Shown here in pieces: positions 31,137 to 42,355 of a stretch of DNA of 64,000 bases. A program made the translations under genes and the position numbers. Position 1 is the first letter of the stretch; each line of letters begins with the position of its first letter. A model generated the notes under the pieces. The model saw only the letters and a list, made by a program, of their open reading frames with translations. It did no database searches and was not told where the DNA came from. Origin of the DNA: Craspedostauros australis (taxonomy: Eukaryota > Bacillariophyta > Bacillariophyceae > Mastogloiales > Achnanthaceae); assembly GCA_026770025.1 (NCBI GenBank), contig JAMXDE010000004.1, positions 2,901,501 to 2,965,500 of the forward strand, in the 5' to 3' direction.

Positions 31137-34100
31137 ATGAGCGAGGAAGAGGAATTGAGAGACATCCCTCTGTCCAACCCGACTGTCAAACAAGAAGAAG
31201 GTGCGAGTGAGACTCCACCACGAGAAGAGAAGGAAGCAGCCGCGGCTACTGTCCTATCAGGCGCAGACGCAAGCGCGATCGACGAGACCGAAGAAGAACG
31301 GTCTGCAAGGCTACACTGCGAGAAGGAGAGTATCCTCAAAACGTACAAGCAAGAGGAGACTGGTGTGACGGAGAGCATTCGCACAACCAAACGAAGTGGT
31401 AACAGTGAGACACCACCAGGAGGAGAATTTGTGAGCAAATCAACCCTCGCGAAACAACAAGCGAAAAACGAAGAATCGACAACACAGAAACAGACGGAAA
31501 TCAAGGGCGCGAGCGTACCAACAACGAAACAACAAATCAACATGGCGACATCAGCCAACATGAACAAGCGACGCATCAAGGCGCCGATGTTCAGCGGTGA
31601 ACAGGAAGACTACAGCGCATGGGAGTCCCAAGCGAAGGCATACGCTCGTGCACAGAAGACGAGAGACGTGATGTTGGGCAAGACCAAGGTGCCAACAGTG
31701 AGCGAGATCGCGGCAGCCGCCGGTGAAGCCAAGGAAGCGATGGAAGAGATCTACGAGCTGGGATGCGACTGCTTCAGCGATCTGATCCTCATGATGGATG
31801 CAGAGAAAGGAAAAGGCAAGCAGGCCATCCAGTACATCAACCAATGCATCTCTGACGACTACCCCGAAGGAGACGCACACGGAGCGTGGAAAGTTCTCGC
31901 GGAGAAGTTCCGACCATCCGATGCGGTAACGAAGATCAAGCTCAAGCGCCAATTCAACAACGAAAAGATGAAGAGAGACACGGACCCCGACATCTACATC
32001 ACGCAACTCGAGAGTCTACGATCACGTCTCCACGATGTCAAGTACGAGATCACGGACGAGGAAATGATCATGCAAATCCTCAGCACGGTGAGCAACGAGT
32101 ACAGAACCCACATCGTGAACTTCCAACATCAACTCACGTTCAATCCGGAACTGGTTACCATCAACACGATCAGAGGAGTACTCCGCACTGCATACGCCAC
32201 TCACAGAGGAGGCAAGGCATACGTCGACGACTTCCAAGACAGTAACACGAAGAGCAATGACACCGGCTTCACAAGCACCGGTAACTTCAAGGGTACTTGT
32301 CACAACTGTGGCGTGTATGGCCATAGATCCGCCGATTGTCCAGAACGCAAGAAATCGAACAACAAGAAAAACAACAACAACAACAACAAAATGAACGGAA
32401 AGCGTAACAAGGGAAGCGGCTTCAAGGGCAAGTGCAACTACTGTGGCATCTTCGGACACCGCGAGGCGGAGTGCCGAAAGAAGAAGCTCAACGAGAGCAA
32501 GAACAACAACGAACAAGCCAACACGGCTACGGAAGGACACGACAAGAGCGGGCACGAGATGGTGCTCTCGGCAAAGGACTTGCCGCTCTGCATGTTGGTG
32601 TCCGACGACTACATCGAAGACTCCTTCTTCGATAACTTCGAGTGCGTCGGAAGTGACGACGAAGTACAGGACGATGAGATCGTCCCGGAGTGGCTCAGCG
32701 AAGAGCCAATCATCCACGAGGTGGATCCAAGACGCGAAGTGAGCTACGAATGCTGCTTCAACGCGCACGACCTGATCGGTTCATACGGCGAAGGAGCCGA
32801 GATGGACAGCGAGGCCATCGATAGCGACATCGAAGAGGCAATGAGCGAAGACGCCGACGAGAACGGCGCAGACGAAGACGCCGACGACAATGGCGCAGAC
32901 GAAGACGCCGACGACAATGGCGCAGATGAAGACGACGACGACACCATCAGTGACGGGGCGAACCGCGGCGAAGCGCCGCCGCCCGCAGCAATGCGAAACG
33001 AGAGAGCGGGCATCTTCGATGAAGAGGACAGCGACGAAGCTGAGAACCATACGAACGATGCATTCAACCCCTACGAGGTCGTCGTCTACCCAATTCGAAT
33101 CCAATTCCCACCGGAGCCGAATCCCAGAAGAGTCGAAGACATCTACCGACTCCAGACCTTCCCGGAACCAACGGTCACTGCAAAACGAATGCAGAAGCAG
33201 CTCATCTACGACGCGGTCCTAACAGCTGCATTGCCGATGTTCCCAGGGTTCGTGAACGAACCATTGCGATACATTTGGGTGAACATGGTAAGCACCATTC
33301 TATCGGATAACTTCAAATCGATTGAAGAGATCCTCGCAAACGCAGCCATCCTCAACCGACTACTGCAAGCAAACGAAGAGGAGGAACTCTCTGAACTGGA
33401 CTTACACTACGTGCTCGGAGGATGCATGCAGGTGCTCCTGCGCGAACGACCACGCGTCACACCGTATGACACGGTCACCGGATTTCATCGTAACAGCACC
33501 GTCCCAGCGAGCTTCGCTGAACTACCAAGCGACGACGAAGCTGACGAGAATCACAATCCATACAACGAAGATGGAGTGCATGAAGATGAAGAGGCAGACG
33601 GCCTCATGGATGAAATGGCCACAGCAGCCGTGGAGCAGCTCCACGAGCTGAGCACCAAGCACAAGGACAAGGTTAACAAGGACACCTGGCTCGCCGACAG
33701 TGGAGCTTCGTGTCACATCGTCAATTCAGACGCCGCTCTCTTCAACGTGCGGCACATCAAGTCATTCGTCCAAGTGGGAGACAGCACGAAGCTGGACTCT
33801 CCCAAAATGGGATCCATTCGCTTGAAGGTCAAGCAACGAGATAACACTGGCCACGTCATCCGGCTTGATGATGTGAAGTACACACCGAAAATGGCGGTGA
33901 ACCTTTTCTCCACGAACAAGGCTCTGTACAACGGTTACCAGCTTGGTAGCAACGGCATTCTGATGGACATCATTAACGGATCCGGAACGAAGATCGTATT
34001 CGACCGAGTCTTCCCCACGGCCAACGGATTCATCACGGGAGTGCAGATGCATCCCATCATGCCAACGAACGACGACAAGGCTTGCACAGCCCTCGTCAAG

Positions 34101-37100
34101 AACCCATCCAAGGAGATCAGCGCGGTGAACTTGCATCGAATGCTCGGCCACGCGCCACTCGAAGCCATGAAGCGAACAGCCGCCCAATACGGATGGAAGA
34201 TAATCGGCGAGATGCCGGTATGTCGTGACTGCGCGGTCGCGAACGCAAGAGTGAAGAACATTCCGAAGGCAACCATTCCAAGAGCGACTCGCCGCGGCGA
34301 ACGATTCTTCATTGACATTAGTTACACTAAACACATAAGCTTCGGAGATAAACGCTACTGGACTCTGATCGTGGACGACTGCACGGATCACTGCTGGAGT
34401 TTCTTCCTCAAGAACAAGAGTGATCAACCAGGGTACATCAAACGATTCATCCAAACGATCAAGTCACAGACTGGTGACCAACAGATCACCTTCCGAGGTG
34501 ACAACAGCGGAGAGAACAAATCCACGCAGGATATTCTCATCGATGCAGGACTCAATGTGAAATTCGAATTCACGGCATCGAACACGCCGCAACAGAACAG
34601 CAGAGTGGAACGCAAGTTCGCGTACCTCTACACCAAGATCCGCTCCATGCTCAACGGAGCACAGCTCGACGAAGAATATAGGCATGGCCTATGGGCAGCA
34701 GCTGCAAGCACTGCCACCGCCATCGCCAACATCACCGTAGCGAAGAATCAAAAGGAGTCACCACATCGACAATTCTTCGGCAACGATCCACCATATGCGG
34801 ACGCACTCCGCACTTTCGGAGAGGTGGGTGTTGTGAAGACTACCTACGGCGGGATTACCGCCAAGCTCAAGAATAGAGGAGAAGAAATGGTGTTCATCGG
34901 ATATGCACACCAACATGCATCAGGGGTCTACAACATGTACAGACCATCAACCAAGTCACTCATCTGCTCACGCGATATCAAGTGGCTCAACCAATCGTAC
35001 GGACAGTTCCGTGGCTGGGCACCAGCACCAAACATATCCAACGAAACAGGAATGACAGACGCAAACGGCTTCACAACCATCGGACGGAAGGGAGCAACGC
35101 CAAGGACGGCAACGCGTCAAACATCGGAAGGGAAGAGAGTATCTTTCGCTGACAGCAACAGGTACTACATCCTATCGGACAGCGACGACGAGGATAATGA
35201 GGACGACGGAATAGTAACTCAACTGGTCCATAATGACGAGGAAGATCGGAGCGAATCCAATCATGAGGATGACGAGATTTTACCATCCGGCGACGAAGCC
35301 GACGATGACACAGGTGTCACTCCTCCGAACACACCAGCGAAGTCTACACATGGCACACCATCCAGACCTCCACCGAGCAAGCCAAGCAAACGTGACACAA
35401 CTAGAAAGGAGAGGATCCGACGTCACGAAGCACGAGGCAGGAAGGGAGAAACTAATCCCAAATCAACAACAGAGAAGAGTATTCCCAGAGCTCTACGTGA
35501 GCTCTCGGACTTCAACGAACCAGGTCGAAAGGAAGAAGGCTATGAGAGCGATCCATCATCTGATGAGGCGAGTGACGAACTCAGCGATGAAATGATCGAC
35601 GACTTCAACAACGAAACTACAGATGACGAAGAAATCGCAGATGAAGGAGAGATTGAGATCACTCACTATAGCACAACAGGACTGTACGGAATGAATGCAA
35701 TCATTACCGAATCACCAGCGATCGACATCGGACTGTCGATGCAGGACGAGAAGAAAGAACCAGAGAAGCACATCGAACCTACAACATTCGATGGAGCCTT
35801 CAATCACCCAGATCCCATCCATCGAAAGGGATATCGAGCAGCCATCAAAAAAGAGTTCGACTCCATGGACACACGCAAGGTGTATAGCAAGATCAAACGA
35901 GATGCCATCCCACACGGCCGCAGATGCTGCAAGTGCAAATGGGTCTTCAAGCTGAAGCGCGACAGCACACATCGAGCGCGGCTCGTTGCATGTGGCTATT
36001 CACAAATCGCAGGAGTGGACTTCCAAGAGCACTACTCACCCGTCATTCATGACGTGACCTATCGGGTCATGATGGTGATCATGCTGATCAAGAAGATGGA
36101 CTGCGCACTCGTCGATGTCGTAACGGCATTCCTACACGGAGACCTCGACGAGGAAATCTACATGAACTGTCCCAACGGGATGGATCATCAACCAGACGAA
36201 GCCCTGACCCTACACAAGCCAATCTACGGACTTGTGCAAAGCGCCAGGCAATGGTTCAAGATGTTGGTATCGACCCTCAAGAATATCAACTTCGAACAGA
36301 GCGCGGCAGACCCGTGCCTGTTCTACAGGAAGACGAACGAAGGAAGCATGATTGTGGCCATCTACGTGGACGATTGCTTCTGCTGCGGAGACTCCAAGGC
36401 ACTGGAGACATTCCTGAAGGACATCCAAGGCAGCAAGTTCAAGGTGACAATCGAGCGTGGACTCGGAGACTACCTCAGCTGCAACATCGAACTGAACCAT
36501 GACAAGACTAGAGCGACATTGCGTCAACCACACCTCATCCGACATCTCATCGAAGAGTTCGGAACCAAGGTTGAGAAGATGCAGCGCTACGCGACACCGG
36601 GAACCCTGGGTCAAATCATCGTACGACCATCCGAAGATAACGGACTGCAGAAGGTCGGAACGGAAGAACATGCCGAATACCGCCGAGGCGTCGGTATGCT
36701 ACTCTTCCTCATCAAGCACTCGCGACCAGATATCGCGAACCCTGTGAGGGAACTCTCCAAGGTATTGATCGGGCCCACCAAGGCCGCAATGAAGGAGATG
36801 TATCGGATCATCAAGTATGTGATCGATACAAAGGACTATGGATTGAAGATCCATCCAGCGCGTCCAGACGACGACGGCTGGGACATGGAGCTCTTTTGCG
36901 ATAGCGAATATGCAGGAGACAAGAACACGAGAATCAGCGTAGGGGGATTCATCCTATACCTGTGCAAGGTGCCAATCCTTTGGCGATCCAAGGCACAGAA
37001 GGCCGTCACACTCAGCTCATCCGAAGCAGAATACGTTGCCCTTTCCGAAGCGGCAAAGGAGATCTTCTTCGTCGTGCAGCTACTCGAAAGTGTGGGCATC

Positions 37101-37361
37101 CCAGTGAAGACACCGATTAAGGTCCGTGTGGACAACATCGGAGCGATCTTCATCGCCAAGAACCCATCGACATCCCAACGATCGCGGCACATCGACGTGC
37201 GCCATCACTACGTGAGGAACATGGTAATCAACAAAACCATCGAAATCATTTTCGTCAAATCCGAGCAAAACACAAGCGACGGATTCACCAAGAACATCAA
37301 GGCCGACTTGCAACATGAACATGAGAAGTCGTACCTTGACACATCGAGAACATTCGAATGA
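31137..37361 (+). CDS. TE2 gag-pol polyprotein
   Basis: Uninterrupted 2074-residue polyprotein. Order: acidic N terminus; Gag region about 140-370; two CCHC zinc knuckles (C388-C391-H396-C401 and C433-C436-H441-C446); Asp/Glu-rich segment about 560-620 with an 8-residue repeat of the type DADDNGAD; aspartic protease at D854; GAG-pre-integrase motif; integrase D1060, D1122, E1158; a charged linker; reverse transcriptase with Tyr-Val-Asp-Asp at 1743-1746; RNase H around 1915-2030 with the SSSEAEY motif. All catalytic motifs are intact. Gag and Pol are in one frame, so the amount of Gag must be set after translation or by another route. The leader between LTR and ATG is only 82 bases. Confidence 0.95.
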   Translation: MSEEEELRDIPLSNPTVKQEEGASETPPREEKEAAAATVLSGADASAIDETEEERSARLHCEKESILKTYKQEETGVTESIRTTKRSGNSETPPGGEFVSKSTLAKQQAKNEESTTQKQTEIKGASVPTTKQQINMATSANMNKRRIKAPMFSGEQEDYSAWESQAKAYARAQKTRDVMLGKTKVPTVSEIAAAAGEAKEAMEEIYELGCDCFSDLILMMDAEKGKGKQAIQYINQCISDDYPEGDAHGAWKVLAEKFRPSDAVTKIKLKRQFNNEKMKRDTDPDIYITQLESLRSRLHDVKYEITDEEMIMQILSTVSNEYRTHIVNFQHQLTFNPELVTINTIRGVLRTAYATHRGGKAYVDDFQDSNTKSNDTGFTSTGNFKGTCHNCGVYGHRSADCPERKKSNNKKNNNNNNKMNGKRNKGSGFKGKCNYCGIFGHREAECRKKKLNESKNNNEQANTATEGHDKSGHEMVLSAKDLPLCMLVSDDYIEDSFFDNFECVGSDDEVQDDEIVPEWLSEEPIIHEVDPRREVSYECCFNAHDLIGSYGEGAEMDSEAIDSDIEEAMSEDADENGADEDADDNGADEDADDNGADEDDDDTISDGANRGEAPPPAAMRNERAGIFDEEDSDEAENHTNDAFNPYEVVVYPIRIQFPPEPNPRRVEDIYRLQTFPEPTVTAKRMQKQLIYDAVLTAALPMFPGFVNEPLRYIWVNMVSTILSDNFKSIEEILANAAILNRLLQANEEEELSELDLHYVLGGCMQVLLRERPRVTPYDTVTGFHRNSTVPASFAELPSDDEADENHNPYNEDGVHEDEEADGLMDEMATAAVEQLHELSTKHKDKVNKDTWLADSGASCHIVNSDAALFNVRHIKSFVQVGDSTKLDSPKMGSIRLKVKQRDNTGHVIRLDDVKYTPKMAVNLFSTNKALYNGYQLGSNGILMDIINGSGTKIVFDRVFPTANGFITGVQMHPIMPTNDDKACTALVKNPSKEISAVNLHRMLGHAPLEAMKRTAAQYGWKIIGEMPVCRDCAVANARVKNIPKATIPRATRRGERFFIDISYTKHISFGDKRYWTLIVDDCTDHCWSFFLKNKSDQPGYIKRFIQTIKSQTGDQQITFRGDNSGENKSTQDILIDAGLNVKFEFTASNTPQQNSRVERKFAYLYTKIRSMLNGAQLDEEYRHGLWAAAASTATAIANITVAKNQKESPHRQFFGNDPPYADALRTFGEVGVVKTTYGGITAKLKNRGEEMVFIGYAHQHASGVYNMYRPSTKSLICSRDIKWLNQSYGQFRGWAPAPNISNETGMTDANGFTTIGRKGATPRTATRQTSEGKRVSFADSNRYYILSDSDDEDNEDDGIVTQLVHNDEEDRSESNHEDDEILPSGDEADDDTGVTPPNTPAKSTHGTPSRPPPSKPSKRDTTRKERIRRHEARGRKGETNPKSTTEKSIPRALRELSDFNEPGRKEEGYESDPSSDEASDELSDEMIDDFNNETTDDEEIADEGEIEITHYSTTGLYGMNAIITESPAIDIGLSMQDEKKEPEKHIEPTTFDGAFNHPDPIHRKGYRAAIKKEFDSMDTRKVYSKIKRDAIPHGRRCCKCKWVFKLKRDSTHRARLVACGYSQIAGVDFQEHYSPVIHDVTYRVMMVIMLIKKMDCALVDVVTAFLHGDLDEEIYMNCPNGMDHQPDEALTLHKPIYGLVQSARQWFKMLVSTLKNINFEQSAADPCLFYRKTNEGSMIVAIYVDDCFCCGDSKALETFLKDIQGSKFKVTIERGLGDYLSCNIELNHDKTRATLRQPHLIRHLIEEFGTKVEKMQRYATPGTLGQIIVRPSEDNGLQKVGTEEHAEYRRGVGMLLFLIKHSRPDIANPVRELSKVLIGPTKAAMKEMYRIIKYVIDTKDYGLKIHPARPDDDGWDMELFCDSEYAGDKNTRISVGGFILYLCKVPILWRSKAQKAVTLSSSEAEYVALSEAAKEIFFVVQLLESVGIPVKTPIKVRVDNIGAIFIAKNPSTSQRSRHIDVRHHYVRNMVINKTIEIIFVKSEQNTSDGFTKNIKADLQHEHEKSYLDTSRTFE

Positions 37362-37373
37362 CCGAATGCACAC

Positions 37374-37381
37374 AGGAAGGG
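37374..37381 (+). other. TE2 polypurine tract
   Basis: AGGAAGGG directly precedes the 3' LTR, 12 bases after the gag-pol stop. Confidence 0.75.
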
Positions 37382-38175
37382 TGTCGAGATGTACATGTGA
37401 GTATATGTCAAGATGTACGTGTATATGTGCATCGTTCACCCGTTATTCTCTCATACGCACTTGGACGGTACAACTACATTCGTGTCGATAGTATACTGTG
37501 ATTCGTCAGAATTACAGGGGAAATGGAACACACGAAAACGGGCAAGATTTCTGGAGGAAATTTGCAAATAACGATTTCTGAGAGAATTGGAAGATCGTCT
37601 GTCCATCCATCAATGGTACCAAGAGAATCTCGAGGTACTTCCCAACTAAACCTCAGATGACGATATCATCTGACAGACCACTGCATCACCAATGGAACAT
37701 GACATCTGGAGAGCAGAAGGACGCCTACTGATGTTGACAGGATGTCATCATGTCACCACGTCGACATCTGTCTCCAAGTCAGAGCAGGAGGCGAAGATCC
37801 GATGACCGAAGGACATCATCATCATGGATACAGAAGGTAAACTTCAAATGGCGAGTACTCATGGAGTAGGAGCCAGTACTGAATGAACGGAGTGTCGAAT
37901 ACGGAGTACGTATCGAACACGAAGTATCGTGCGCGACGAGCACACGATGTTGAGAGAGAGAGAATACAGAAGAGGAGTGAGAGAGCATCTCGCGTACCGA
38001 CTCATAGTCGGAGACTGAATCTATGAAACAGATTGAAGCACCGAGAGCATCGGGCAAGAGAACGGGCGTACACCAAGAGGATTGGAGTAGCCAACTAATG
38101 AAATAGCAAACAGACGACTATCAACCAACACCATCTTCCACGATCGTAGGTTACCGTGAGCGGAACTTGCCAACA
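37382..38175 (+). repeat. TE2 3' LTR
   Basis: Second 794-base LTR copy at a constant offset of 7121 from the first. It is followed by ACTGCA, the right target-site copy. Confidence 0.95.
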
Positions 38176-38181
38176 ACTGCA

Positions 38182-38612
38182 CCACTGCTGTAGTCTTAAT
38201 GTGTGTATCCAACTTGCTTCAACTTGAGCAATGGAATCCGAGGGTCAGCTCCAGCCACAGCCACTGCTTCATGACTGTCGCCAACATGCGTCATGGCCTA
38301 CACCGCAGTGTATCTACATGTGTGGAGAGCAAGGCACTGTTATGATCATCTTCCCTCAAGCACTGAACCAAGTACATCAGTGCAGGGTCTCACCAAGCTG
38401 TGTGGCATCGTTTCTTCATCCTACTAACGCTACAAGCTAACTCATAATCAACAGACAAGGATTAGCTACAAAGCACTTTTCTACTCATCGTTACAGTAAC
38501 AACTCTTCAATCAGTACACCTCTCTTGAACTGCATCACACGGCTATCCCGAAGCCGGCAGATCCAAGAGGCATCCTCCACCGATTCGCGCCGTCTACGCC
38601 CGAATCCTAACT
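38182..38612 (+). repeat. TE1-family solo LTR, right part
   Basis: Continues the LTR interrupted at 30260 and ends CGAATCCTAACT, like the TE1 LTR. Together the parts make about 685 bases. It is followed by GGTTG (38613-38617), the right target-site duplication. Confidence 0.9.
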
Positions 38613-40332
38613 GGTTGTACTTCGGCTTGGGCTTATCACCATGACCATCTGTTTCCTTGCTGCCTGTGATCTCCAGTGGTTGAAAGTACAGTTCACCCTT
38701 CTCCTGAGAGATTTTCTTGGGATCATGAATGTGCTTGTACTTGGTTGGCGAGACCCAAGTTCGCTTGTACGTAGTCTTTTGCGCTGGAGCCATACGCCCA
38801 ACACGTTCGAAGTTGACCCGATACGCCTTTCCTCCTTGTGCAAAGCAGTTATCTGTTGGGGCGAACGCTGTTGATGCAATTGCCATGGTCTTTTCAATGT
38901 GGCACTTGTGGTGCACAGCATGGTCAACAGGCTTAACTCCCATCTGGGGCACATGTTTGAAATGCTTGCGAGTGACAATGGAGTAGAACCACTTCTCGTC
39001 CATGTGGACAACAACAACTTGCGTATTCAGGAACAGCTGCGCTGATTCCCAGAACACGCAGAAGTCCTTGGCCCAGATCTCGCGCTTTGCCTTCGTGGTG
39101 CCCTTGATCTTGGGGAGCATTGTTGTAGAACGGTATTCGCTGCCCTCCAATCCCATCACGTATGTTCGGATGGTGTCTTTGCAGACGCATTGGACGTTGC
39201 CCCTTCCTGCTAGTTCACGTGCAACATCGTCCCACGAGATTGCGCCATTGCATCATTCCAACACATCCTGGAGCTCAAATTGCAGGAACGGACCGCGCTC
39301 CAACCACGAATCAGACAGGGCTTTTGCGGATGCCAGCTCCTCAGGAGAAGCATGGTCAAAGGCATCAGAAATTTCATCAGTCGTCAACCGTTGTCTTGGA
39401 TGTTTAAGCCGCATTTGCTTTGCGAAGATGGCACGCGGCGTGAAGTATTGCTGTTGCTTCTTGGGGCAGGTGAAGATGGTGCTGCCCGCGTCGCTGCGCT
39501 TCTTCCGTCCCAGTTTGTTCTGTTGGAAATTCTTGATATTCCGGGCAACAGTGGTGCGGTCAACATCCCATGCGTGGGCGATCAATTTCGTGTTGGCTGG
39601 GATCGCACCCAAATTGAAGTAGAGAACGATGTAGTTTTGCTGTTCATCTCTGCCAAGTTGTTTCTTCCTATTGGTGGTCTTAGTGTTGCTACGCCCTCCA
39701 TCCTTTCGCATCCATCCTTTCGTTGTTGCGCTTTTCTCCATCTGCTTCGTGAGACGGGCGATGGCTGCTGTCCTGTGCTCTCGTGCCAGCTCAAGAAAAG
39801 CCGCGATGTTGGCTTCTTGCGATTCCGTGGTAGTTGGGGATGGTGTGGGGGGCTTAGCCTTGTTGTTGGCACGCGTGGCAGCGACAGAGTGATACTGGGG
39901 AGAAAGGAGGGAAGGCTTAGCAAGGCCACCAGCGTTTGGAGTCCGTGCGAAGGTAGCGAGGCTGTGTGGTTTGCACAGATCCTCATGAATGATGTACATG
40001 TGCCCTCTGGACATCACTGGGGTCACCATGACCATCTCCACCTCTCCTGGTGCAAGAGGCCCATCACATTTGACGGTAGCGCCCTCAACAGTCAGCTTCA
40101 TCAGCGACTGGACATGGCACACACCGAGGTCGTGAACCCTGCCACGTGCGTCCGTGTGGGATGACACCTTCACACAGTCACCAGCGAGCATCATGCTTGC
40201 GAGCTCAATATCACAGTGATTGCAGGATGATGTGTACTGTGTTGATGGAGGCTGCAGTTGAGTTGAAAGGCGCGTCGCAACACACACCAGAATCACGAGG
40301 ACAGCAACGCAGCGCACCGCATCATCAGCCAT
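38613..40332 (-). pseudogene. Transposase, N-terminal part (Tc1/mariner DDE)
   Basis: First ~573 codons of the transposase. The N-terminal ~190 residues are of unknown function and begin with a hydrophobic stretch; next comes a basic, helix-turn-helix-like DNA-binding region (about 225-270), then a catalytic core with the first Asp, D445, in the MDEKWF motif typical of Tc1/mariner enzymes. One in-frame TGA interrupts it at 39253-39255 (codon 360); similarity to a normal transposase continues on both sides in the same frame. The start at 40332 is the farthest ATG; a later start is possible. Inactive here because of the stop and the LTR insertion. Confidence 0.8.
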
Positions 40333-41852
40333 CGCAGCACAGCACGGCGCAGCGCATCACAGGAGACATGGGCAACATTGGATGGTCACAAGGTGCATTG
40401 TATCATCCACTCTCTCTCATGTGGATAGTCATAGTCATTGTACATTGTTGTACAACCAATGGCTACAAGCAGCAGAGAATCAACAGCAGGTCGTCCCAGA
40501 TGCGCAGTGTTTCTGCTGTCGACTTTGTGAGGAGATTTTTGTTGTTGTGGAATGGATCCGCACTACGGGACTCGCAACGTATTCCCATTGTTGGGCATAT
40601 TCGGTAGAATTGTGGTTAATCTCCATGGCCCCCAACAGCAAAAACTGTTTGAGAACACCAAACACAACACAACAACACGACAATGGAGAAACACAACAAA
40701 ACTCCTCAAGCGCCGTCGAACGGCATCAACGGCACTGCGATAACCAGCGGTCCTGTGCAAGATATGAGCGCATAGGTGGAACCGCCATGTAAAGTTTGGT
40801 AGATGAGTGAGAGGGGGATGCCATCTTGGTTGATTTGGGGCCGTCGCAGGCCCACGCGCAAACGACACAATTCGGAGGAAAATCTGCTCGTTGGATATGG
40901 TCTCTGCCTGGAATGCACAGGCCATTCCAACGACCATGGATGGGCAAGATGCATCCAAGAGGATGCCATGAAGATGCACACGAAGTTTGAGGGTCGGGGG
41001 TGGCCTGGAAGGTGCCCTCCGCAAGAAACGAGTGGCGGGCAAGAGTTTTTTGGTGGGTGGCGGCGGACACATTACGTGACTTCGCCGGTGATGGGTGCCA
41101 TTGACAAGTCACCCAGATCGCCAAGCCACCCATTCAAGATGTGTTCAAAGTTAACTCAGGGATCGGTTCATGAGGCGCCGGAAAAAACAAAGGTCTGGAA
41201 GAGGCTTCAGCCTGGGATGCACACAAAAGGGATTTTTTGGGGTGTCGAAAAAACTCCATGGTGGCATCATCACATGGAGATGTACCTTTGGAGGTATGAA
41301 CGCCCCACCCATTCTGAACACATCAGTGTGTCGCCAGAGAATGTGGGAACGCATGAGGGGCATGTGGAGGAGCTGCAACAATCGTATCGATGAGATACGG
41401 ATCCAAATACGAACGGCATCCGTGTTGGAATCGGGTGTTCGAAAATTCTGCGTTTCAGTGCAGGGAGCCTTTGGGATATCCAATGCGCCCAGATTTTTCT
41501 GTCCTTCATGGAGTGGATAGATGGGGGGTGTGCGGAGCCAATGTGATGCGCAGATTGTGAAAATGTCAGGGATGATAATGATGATCATGGGTGCTGAAGG
41601 TAGGGCAGCATGGTGGCACCCCGAATTTTTTGCCACCCACCACCTGCCTGACAGCAAACAAAAACGACATTAAAAATAAAGTTCATACAATTTTAACTTC
41701 GATATTCAGAATAAGCGATAGCCAAGCGTCCGAATGCACTGTCTAGTTTTAATTTTAAACTATATGGTGTCAAGATATAACATCATAAGCAGTAATTTGG
41801 ATGGTTTTGGGTGTGCTCTATTTTAGTCTACTTTACCACGACTCATCACCAA
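40333..41852. other. Transposon-internal region upstream of the transposase
   Basis: About 1.5 kb between the transposase and the right inverted repeat. Overlapping frames of 100-196 codons occur on both strands (for example 40803-41393 plus, 41151-41657 minus), none recognisable. It may be a decayed second ORF of the transposon or an older insertion. The stretch 41660-41850 is A+T-rich. Confidence 0.4.
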
Positions 41853-41905
41853 CAAAACTCCACAACTAGTACTATCGTGACCCATTTTACATTTGGTGCA
41901 GCTAG
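41853..41905 (-). repeat. Right terminal inverted repeat of the DNA transposon
   Basis: Inverted copy of 28557-28610, followed by TA at 41906-41907. Directly after it the sequence resumes similarity to block A at about 15500. Confidence 0.85.
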
Positions 41906-42355
41906 TACTCTGCTGTGCATTCATCTACATTTCTTTGTACATTCAAATGGTGTTGGTACGATCGCATGTCGGCGCGTGTAGCGTTCAAGCAGAGCATGTT
42001 GCGTCACATGATTGGACAGCTGTCGCGACACACCCCAAACACCACGCGACCTACAACACGGAGCTTCGATGAAGCAGGAACGGTGCAGTATCGCATGCGC
42101 TCCGGTGGCCAAAACGAGAGCCCAGCGTGAGATGTTGCCACCTCTGGCCCCATACATGGAGTCCGGCAGAGCCCGCTCGGCACATTGTTCGTGGCCTTGG
42201 AACGCCGCTCTGCTTGAATCCTCCGTCCCTGTGCGCGGAGGATGGAGACTTTGTGATGTTGTCACGAGTCAACAGTCCACACATGTGATTTTGTACCATC
42301 TCCTTGCTGCTCGAACACGCCCCAGACATCCGCACTTTGATGGTGTGGGCCTGTT

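Larger units (their letters stand above)
30261..38175 (+). mobile_element. TE2, complete Ty1/copia retrotransposon
   Basis: Complete 7915-base element: 794-base LTRs at 30261-31054 and 37382-38175, one gag-pol frame (31137-37361) and a purine tract. Termini are TG...CA. It is inserted into the TE1-family solo LTR, with ACTGCA on both sides (30255-30260 and 38176-38181). The LTRs differ at only five positions, so the insertion is recent and the element may be active. A related solo LTR lies at 23654-24462. Confidence 0.95.
28557..41905. mobile_element. Tc1/mariner-like DNA transposon carrying nested retroelements
   Basis: Ends are defined by ~54-base imperfect terminal inverted repeats (28557-28610 and 41853-41905) flanked by TA on both sides (28555-28556 and 41906-41907), the Tc1/mariner target signature. 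Inside lies a long transposase gene on the minus strand, split by an LTR (30007-38612) that is itself split by TE2. Without the nested elements the transposon would be about 4.7 kb, large for the superfamily. Confidence 0.85.
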
